From positions 1-5,125 of the forward strand of contig JARXAV010000009.1 in assembly GCA_029865665.1 (NCBI GenBank): a stretch of 5,125 bases of DNA, in the 5' to 3' direction. The notes under the pieces are model-generated. The model saw only the letters and a program-made list of their open reading frames with translations, was not told the DNA's origin and did not search any database. This DNA is from Flectobacillus sp. Its GTDB lineage: Bacteria; Bacteroidota; Bacteroidia; Cytophagales; Spirosomataceae. Below, one piece after another: positions 1 to 3,792 of this stretch; position 1 is the first letter of the stretch; every line of letters begins with the position of its first letter. The translations under genes and the position numbers were made by a program.

Positions 1-219
1 TTTTTTATGAAGATTTGTTTCTGAGGAAGCTAGTTGAGGCGTTTCTCCAAAAGAGGGTAACAATAACAGCAAGCCTTTAATTTGTCCTAATGGTTTAAAT
101 ACTAAATAGTAATTGGCAGTACTATCTTTGGTGTTTTGGTAAACAAGTTCAGGTTGCTGTGCTGCAACTAGGTGAATAGAAATGAGACTCACAAAGAGGA
201 GTAGAAATGATTTTTTCAT
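1..219 (-). CDS. N-terminus of exported protein, possible alpha/beta hydrolase (runs off left edge)
   Basis: Reading the minus strand from the ATG at 219-217 gives 73 codons with no stop before the window edge, so the gene is 3'-truncated here. The product begins MKKSFLLLFVSLISIHLVAAQ, a lysine-led signal peptide with a likely cleavage after VAA or AAQ, so it should be exported. The mature part starts with a beta-strand-like stretch (NYYLVFKPLGQIKGLLLLLP, about residues 43-62), then S-F-G-E-T-P. A strand ending in LLP followed by a G-containing loop resembles the first core strand and oxyanion loop of alpha/beta-hydrolase-fold proteins of Bacteroidota. That resemblance is only suggestive, because the nucleophile elbow and the other catalytic residues lie outside the window. 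The gene is divergent from the caspase operon, with about 525 bp between the starts, so a functional link is not shown. Existence of the gene is well supported; the family is a guess. Confidence 0.8.
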   Translation of the reverse strand, partial: MKKSFLLLFVSLISIHLVAAQQPELVYQNTKDSTANYYLVFKPLGQIKGLLLLLPSFGETPQLASSETNLHKK

Positions 220-248
220 CGTGAATTGCTTGGTTTAAATAGAGGTTA

Positions 249-280
249 CAATATTACGGAGGTATTCCGTTTTTTGGAAT
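249..280 (-). promoter_or_regulatory. Weak candidate Bacteroidota-type promoter with overlapping inverted repeat
   Basis: On the minus strand, TAATATTG at 256-249 matches the Bacteroidota -7 consensus TAnnTTTG at all but one position. It lies about 30 bp upstream of the start at 219. At the expected -33 spacing there is TTC rather than TTG. A small inverted repeat (ATTCC at 264-268, GGAAT at 276-280, 7-bp loop) overlaps the -33 area and could be an operator. Both matches are weak and could be chance in AT-rich DNA. Confidence 0.2.
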
Positions 281-301
281 GTAGGTCTTGTTAAAAAAGG
301 T

Positions 302-319
302 TAAAAGAACTAAAAGAAC
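302..319. repeat. Tandem 9-bp direct repeat TAAAAGAAC x2
   Basis: TAAAAGAAC occurs twice in direct succession at 302-310 and 311-319. A related TTAAAAAAGG lies just before it at 291-300. It may be a short slippage repeat or paired half-sites for a regulator, and nothing else in the sequence distinguishes these. Confidence 0.5.
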
Positions 320-364
320 CTATAAGATTTAATACCAAGGAGTTATAAAAATTATAGTCTCATT

Positions 365-416
365 AAGACGAGCGATTTTGTAAACAGGAATTAAAACCCC
401 TGTTTACCTCGTACTT
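365..416. repeat. Long imperfect inverted repeat / hairpin
   Basis: The inner stem is perfect over 9 bp: GTAAACAGG at 380-388 pairs with CCTGTTTAC at 399-407 around a 10-nt loop. The pairing resumes outside with ACGAG (368-372) to CTCGT (408-412), leaving a 7-nt bulge on the left arm, and AAG (365-367) to CTT (414-416) with one bulged A. That gives 17 base pairs in total. There is no T-run immediately on either side, and the element lies between divergent gene starts, so it does not look like a terminator for either neighbour. A structured leader, small RNA or large operator are the alternatives. Confidence 0.6.
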
Positions 417-451
417 GTATTCAGATAAACATCTTGTTCCAAATTATCTAT

Positions 452-466
452 AAAAAAGGGGGGGGG
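452..466. repeat. Homopolymer A6-G9 tract, slippage-prone
   Basis: Six A are followed by nine consecutive G at 458-466, about 278 bp upstream of the operon's first start. A G9 run is unexpected in such AT-rich spacer DNA. Poly-G tracts of this length are known substrates for slipped-strand mispairing and promoter phase variation in other bacteria. Whether it modulates a promoter here is not visible. Confidence 0.6.
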
Positions 467-743
467 TATCGTTTGATTGCTTAATTACACCAATAATCGT
501 TTTTCTGCTGATTACATTAAGATTTCGGTTTGGAATGGATGTATTTTTAACAAACTCATTGGTAAAAATTCCTCCCTTATCATACCCGTATGCTAAAGCT
601 CCTATGGATGTTCCAAATAGCATAAACGAGTTTTATGGATTTACACCAAGGACGATTAAAAAAAACATTAAAAATAATTACAAATCCGTTTATCAATCTA
701 CTATATCTAGTGTAATTATCAGGACCAAAGCCAATAATCTATT

Positions 744-1550
744 ATGAATAACAACCTTAGCGTAATGACCTATCGCTTCGCATTGCTGTGCTTTCTATTA
801 CTTCAGTTGAGTAATGGTATCTATGCACAAGAAAAGGTAAAAGCTTCAGATGCTTTTCAACAAGGCGACTATCTTGTGATTAAAGTCGTTCTTCCAACCT
901 CAAATGCTCCTTGCTTTAGTATTCAGCAAGTTGAATTGGTGGACTTAACTACTAAAACCAAGATAGTTGCAAAATCATTAGAAGGCTCTCTAAAAAACTT
1001 GCCTGCTGGTAATCAACAATTTCTTTGGAATTATAAAAAAGACAATATTTTTTTAGATAGCAATTACGATTTATTTGTCTATTTAGATGCTTGTCCGCCT
1101 ATCAATGTAGAACCTATGCCTATAATAACAAAGGAAGAACCTAAAGAAAAAAAGATTGAGTCTGGTAAACCTTCATCTCGAATAGCCCTAAAACTATTGG
1201 TAGGAGGTACAGGCATTATTACTGCTATTATGGCAAATTCGATAAAAAGTTCGTTTAATAGCAAAGTGGCAACCTTAACAACGTTAAACAACACACTTAC
1301 ACAAGTAAACGGGCAATTTACCTCGCAAACAGACCTAGATACATGGAATACTGCTTACGCAAATGCGAAATCAGCTCAACAAACAGGCTTATTAAATGCC
1401 CTTATAGCAACTTCTGTTTTGTCATTGGCGTATGAAGTCTATTTATTGGCAAGTAAGCCCAAGAAAATGACTACCACTCGTAAAATGTCCTTATCTCCCT
1501 CTTCTGACTATACATATAACACAGGTTTATCACTAACTTATCATTTCTAA
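744..1550 (+). CDS. Exported protein of unknown function: beta domain plus hydrophobic helical hairpin
   Basis: A 268-residue product. The upstream ATG at 744 gives seven extra residues before MTYRFALLCFLLLQL; the ATG at 765 gives a more usual signal peptide, with likely cleavage after YAQ (residue 29), and may be the true start. Residues about 37-115 look like a beta-sandwich: alternating strands, then GSLKNLPAGNQQFLWNYKKD. This recalls the 'G.l..v.pG.n..i.W...kD' pattern of many Bacteroidota envelope proteins. A charged linker (127-146) follows, then two hydrophobic segments (about 147-164 and 215-236) separated by a polar Thr/Asn/Gln-rich stretch. The C-terminus LSLTYHF ends in Phe, as in many outer-membrane proteins of this phylum. 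Its stop is 6 bp before the caspase start, so the two are surely co-transcribed. I infer a membrane-associated partner or anchor for the protease. No catalytic motif is seen and no family is firmly recognised. Confidence 0.85.
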   Translation: MNNNLSVMTYRFALLCFLLLQLSNGIYAQEKVKASDAFQQGDYLVIKVVLPTSNAPCFSIQQVELVDLTTKTKIVAKSLEGSLKNLPAGNQQFLWNYKKDNIFLDSNYDLFVYLDACPPINVEPMPIITKEEPKEKKIESGKPSSRIALKLLVGGTGIITAIMANSIKSSFNSKVATLTTLNNTLTQVNGQFTSQTDLDTWNTAYANAKSAQQTGLLNALIATSVLSLAYEVYLLASKPKKMTTTRKMSLSPSSDYTYNTGLSLTYHF

Positions 1551-1556
1551 ATTCCA

Positions 1557-2624
1557 ATGAAAAAATATATACTCTTACTTACCATCTTCTTATTTACCCT
1601 AAAGGCAGAAGCTCAGGGAATCAGCATTAATACGGTGCAATTAAAAGACATCTTATGGGAAACTCCCGTTACAGGAACAGATACACTTTTCAGAACGAAC
1701 GAAACAAATATTCTGTTTACATGTAATACACTTTGCAACGCTCCTTTAACAAAAGAAGATTTTTCTATCTGGGTAGATGATGTTGAGGCATTACCCAATA
1801 ACATAACGGTGTTTAATAATAAACTGAATGTAACGCTCTCATTGGATGCAGCAAGAGATCATCACGTTGCTATTAAAGTAATGAAAGGTAGAAGTTTTAT
1901 CACGACAAGCACTATTCATATTCAGCGGATTCCCAAACTTCCTGAGCCTAAAAGATATGCGTTACTGATTGCCAACAACGATTATCAAAAGGCATCTTCA
2001 CTTAAAAAAGTTCCGATTCAGGATATTATCCTTTTGCAAAAAAGTTTAATTGAACTTGGTTTTAAGGTGGATACCTGTATTAATCAAAATCGAGAACGAA
2101 TGCTGAATACGTTGGATGCTTTTGTTGAAAAGGCTACAAAAGCTGACATTGTTTTTTACTATTATTCAGGGCATGGAATTCAAACAGACGGATATAATTA
2201 CCTTGTGCCAACCGATGCTTATTTTAGAACCGTAACCGATATTCCCACGAGAGCAGTAGCGGTACAATCAATGATTAGTAAGTTAGACGAAGCACAAGCT
2301 GCATCTAAAATTATCGTTTTAGATGCTTGTCGTAATAGTAATGTACCCATTGCTTTGGCTAACTCCAGATCGGAAGATGTGAGAGGTTTTAGTCCTATTG
2401 CGGGTATTAAATCGTTTGGAGGAACGTATATCGTAAATTCGACACAACCTAACAAAGTTGCTTATAATGACGGACTTTTTGCTAAATACCTTTCATCATT
2501 CCTAGTAAAAGGAAAGTCTGTAACCGATATATTTAGAACAGTACGAAAAACAATTAGAGATGCTTCATCAGGCAATCAAGAACCTGAAATTAACGATAAA
2601 TTAGAAGGAGAAATTATTTTTTAA
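1557..2624 (+). CDS. Exported caspase-like (peptidase C14, metacaspase-type) cysteine protease
   Basis: A 355-residue protein with a signal peptide (MKKYILLLTIFLFTLKAEAQ, cleavage after residue 20), so it should act in the periplasm or beyond. Residues about 21-125 form an Ig-like beta domain beginning ILWETP, as often precedes such domains in Bacteroidota. Residues 132-355 are the caspase-like p20/p10 fold: RYALLIANNDY (133-143), then YYYSGHG with catalytic His206, NYLVPTDA (214-221), and IIVLDACRN with nucleophile Cys258. DGLFAKYL (305-312) and the closing VRKTIRDASSGNQEPEIN segment are also typical. Both dyad residues are present, so the enzyme is probably active. By family precedent metacaspase-like enzymes prefer basic P1 residues; the substrate here is unknown. 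The gene sits 6 bp after its upstream neighbour and 3 bp before the lipoprotein gene, indicating one transcript. Cleavage of a partner in response to ligand binding by the lipoprotein is inference only. Confidence 0.93.
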   Translation: MKKYILLLTIFLFTLKAEAQGISINTVQLKDILWETPVTGTDTLFRTNETNILFTCNTLCNAPLTKEDFSIWVDDVEALPNNITVFNNKLNVTLSLDAARDHHVAIKVMKGRSFITTSTIHIQRIPKLPEPKRYALLIANNDYQKASSLKKVPIQDIILLQKSLIELGFKVDTCINQNRERMLNTLDAFVEKATKADIVFYYYSGHGIQTDGYNYLVPTDAYFRTVTDIPTRAVAVQSMISKLDEAQAASKIIVLDACRNSNVPIALANSRSEDVRGFSPIAGIKSFGGTYIVNSTQPNKVAYNDGLFAKYLSSFLVKGKSVTDIFRTVRKTIRDASSGNQEPEINDKLEGEIIF

Positions 2625-2627
2625 CTT

Positions 2628-3668
2628 ATGAAACAACGAATCATTTACTACATAGCTCTCCTACTACTTACGACGAGCTGTAGTTTAGAATTAGTAGAAA
2701 ACACGAAGTCGCTTCTATTATGTAGCGAAGCAACAGGAGTAGTTGCTTCTGCCCAAAGTGCAACACCCTTAAATGTCGCTATGAGCTTGACAGGCTCAAC
2801 GAGCGACATTAGTAGTGTAGTTTGGAAAATCACCAAAAGTGGTACAGAATATTATCGTAGTACAACGACGACAAGCCCTTTTTCCTTAACAAGTTCGACG
2901 CTTTCGACAGATGGAACTTTTACAGTTACAGCTCAAATTGTGGATAAATGTGGTGCGAGTTATACTTTGACTACGAGTTATACCTATACGATTTCGAGTA
3001 GTTTAAGTAGTTTAATCATTCCTATGACTTATGTGGAAGGTGGCACCTTTCAAATGGGTAGTACGACAGGTTATCCAAACGAAGGACCTGTACACTCGGT
3101 TACATTAAGTAATTTTTCTATTGGTAAATATGAAGTAACACAAGCCCAATGGAGAGCTGTGATGGGTGCTAATCCTAGTTCTTTTACAAATTGTGATAAT
3201 TGCCCAGTGGAAACTGTATCTTGGGATGATACTCAACTATTTATCAATAAGTTAAATACCCTTACAGGTAAAACCTATCGTTTGCCCACAGAAGCAGAAT
3301 GGGAATATGCTGCTCGTGGTGGGAAGTTAAGCAAGGGTTACACCTATTCGGGTAGTGACACTATCGACGATGTCGCTTGGTATGGTAATAATAGTAACAG
3401 AACTCAGGCTGTAGGACTAAAAAGGGCAAATGAACTCGGTATTTATGATATGAGTGGCAATGTCTGGGAATGGTGTAGTGATTGGTATGGATCTTATAAC
3501 TCTAGTAGTCAGACGAATCCTATTGGATCTAGTAGTGGCACTTACCGGATTTTGCGGGGTGGTAGTTGGAATTACTTCCCCCAGTTTGGCCGAGTAGCGC
3601 ATCGGGACTTCAACACCCCAGACTATCTGTTCAACGGTTTCGGGTTTCGTGTAGTTTCCCCTCAGTGA
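2628..3668 (+). CDS. SUMF1/FGE-sulfatase-domain lipoprotein with PKD-like domain; putative DGR target
   Basis: A 346-residue protein. The N-terminus MKQRIIYYIALLLLTTSC carries a lipoprotein signal with probable lipidated Cys18, followed by SLELVE, where acidic residues may direct surface export. Residues 32-123 are a PKD/Ig-like domain. Residues about 130-346 are a SUMF1/FGE-sulfatase domain: EGGTFQMGS (137-145), GKYEVTQAQW (166-175), RLPTEAEWEYAARGG (218-232), MSGNVWEW (275-282), RGGSW (310-314) and GFR (339-341). Human FGE has its catalytic cysteines (336 and 341) just after the GGS motif; the equivalent stretch here (NYFPQFG) has none, so formylglycine synthesis is unlikely. A CxxC (Cys189, Cys192) is present instead. 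The C-terminal 37 codons are compositionally foreign and match the variable region of lectin-fold DGR proteins. Start 3 bp after the caspase stop; same operon. Role inferred: surface ligand-binding protein. Confidence 0.9.
   Translation: MKQRIIYYIALLLLTTSCSLELVENTKSLLLCSEATGVVASAQSATPLNVAMSLTGSTSDISSVVWKITKSGTEYYRSTTTTSPFSLTSSTLSTDGTFTVTAQIVDKCGASYTLTTSYTYTISSSLSSLIIPMTYVEGGTFQMGSTTGYPNEGPVHSVTLSNFSIGKYEVTQAQWRAVMGANPSSFTNCDNCPVETVSWDDTQLFINKLNTLTGKTYRLPTEAEWEYAARGGKLSKGYTYSGSDTIDDVAWYGNNSNRTQAVGLKRANELGIYDMSGNVWEWCSDWYGSYNSSSQTNPIGSSSGTYRILRGGSWNYFPQFGRVAHRDFNTPDYLFNGFGFRVVSPQ
2684..2718 (+). repeat. 35-bp exact direct repeat shared by both lipoprotein paralogues (copy A)
   Basis: A 35-bp stretch starting TTTAGAATTAGTAG and ending GCTTCTAT is identical at 2684-2718 and 3818-3852, 1134 bp apart. 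It encodes LELVENTKSLL after the lipobox. Surrounding sequence differs at many synonymous sites, so this exact block stands out as a possible recombination tract; in the downstream copy it abuts the 31-bp deletion. Confidence 0.8.
2721..2996 (+). repeat. PKD/Ig-like repeat unit, single copy in first lipoprotein gene
   Basis: This 92-codon unit starts with CSEATGV and ends near YTYTIS. Its first two thirds match repeat 1 of the downstream paralogue almost residue for residue (SATPLNVAMSLTGSTSDISSVVW). Its last third (AQIVDKCGASYTLTTSYTYTIS) matches repeat 3 of that paralogue instead. The switch falls near ACAGATGG(A/T)ACTTTTAC, around 2907-2935. This is the pattern expected from collapse or expansion of tandem repeats by recombination. 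Confidence 0.75.
2997..3014 (+). repeat. Tandem 9-bp duplication AGTAGTTTA in the interdomain linker
   Basis: AGTAGTTTA occurs at 2997-3005 and again at 3006-3014, giving SSLSSL in the linker between the PKD-like and SUMF1 domains. The paralogue has a single copy (SSL) at the matching place (4695-4703), so this is an in-frame slippage difference between the copies. Confidence 0.75.
3555..3665 (+). other. Putative DGR variable region (VR) at the 3' end of the SUMF1 lipoprotein gene
   Basis: Codons 310-346 encode the RGGSW...GFRVV segment, the ligand-facing end of the lectin-like fold where DGR target proteins carry variable regions. Seen directly: about 54% GC by my count (60 of 111) against roughly 38% in a sampled stretch of the same gene; only 19 A of 111; CGG, CCC, GCG and TTC codons in contrast to the T/A-ending codons upstream. 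Variable-type positions hold NNY codons: TAC316, TTC317, TTT320, CAT325, GAC327, TTC328, TAT333, TTC335 and GGT337. In related DGR templates these places are Asn (AAY), and A-to-N change would produce exactly such codons. The 3' end (GGTTTCGGGTTTCG...) is nearly A-free, as expected beside an initiation-of-mutagenic-homology site. No template repeat or reverse transcriptase is in the window, so the call is inferred. Confidence 0.55.
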
Positions 3669-3792
3669 AAGTAAATAGATTATTTATCTTTTATTATTGA
3701 GCTAAAGAGAATGAAGCGATGTAAATCTTGACGAAGCTGAGTCACTATCAATTTTTTTGAGCTACTATTGCGGTTTCAATTAAGACAAGAAC
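3669..3792. other. Spacer between the two lipoprotein paralogues
   Basis: This 124-bp spacer contains the post-stop hairpin and an 8-bp direct repeat, TTGAGCTA, at 3697-3704 and 3757-3764, exactly 60 bp apart. I see no clear promoter; TATCTTTT at 3685-3692 is one base from the -7 consensus but lacks an upstream TTG. No small ORF of interest is present. Confidence 0.5.
3672..3686. terminator. Short hairpin just after the stop; weak terminator or VR-adjacent cruciform
   Basis: TAAATA (3672-3677) and TATTTA (3681-3686) form a perfect 6-bp stem with a 3-nt GAT loop, starting 3 bp past the stop codon. A T-rich stretch follows (TCTTTTATTATT). The stem is all A/T and therefore weak as an intrinsic terminator. 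Some DGRs have a small hairpin or cruciform right behind the variable region that promotes retrohoming; location fits that too, but the stem is shorter than in the studied phage example. Confidence 0.35.

Larger units (their letters stand above)
220..743. other. Divergent intergenic region without a convincing gene
   Basis: These 524 bp separate the minus-strand exported-protein gene from the plus-strand operon and should contain both promoters. Visible structure: a tandem 9-mer (302-319), an imperfect long hairpin (365-416) and a run of six A followed by nine G (452-466). I found no clear TAnnTTTG/TTG promoter pair for the plus-strand operon. A 70-codon open frame at 535-747 overlaps the next start by ATGA, but it has no recognisable domain or signal peptide and reads like translated spacer. 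Confidence 0.6.

Noticed and set aside
123..130. TATCTTTG on the plus strand, a perfect match to the -7 consensus
   Set aside because: It lies inside the minus-strand coding region with no TTG at the right spacing and no plus-strand gene nearby; probably chance.
535..747. 70-codon open frame overlapping the next start by ATGA
   Set aside because: It has no signal peptide, domain or recognisable similarity, it lies in AT-rich spacer, and its composition reads like translated non-coding DNA. The 4-bp overlap could be chance. It is not excluded, but not supported.
1079..1294. Minus-strand open frame of 71 codons opposite the first operon gene
   Set aside because: It is antisense to a well-supported gene with signal peptide and operon spacing, and shows no domain. 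The same reasoning removes minus-strand frames at 1613-1804, 2219-2455, 2648-2836 and 3417-3602.
2628..3668. Annotation as a true formylglycine-generating (sulfatase-activating) enzyme
   Set aside because: The domain family is right, but the catalytic cysteines expected after the GGS motif are absent, the protein is a lipoprotein with a PKD-like domain, and no sulfatase is nearby.
3697..3764. 8-bp direct repeat TTGAGCTA, 60 bp apart, as insertion-sequence or attachment boundaries
   Set aside because: The repeat is short, no transposase or integrase is present, and the enclosed 52 bp has no terminal inverted repeats.
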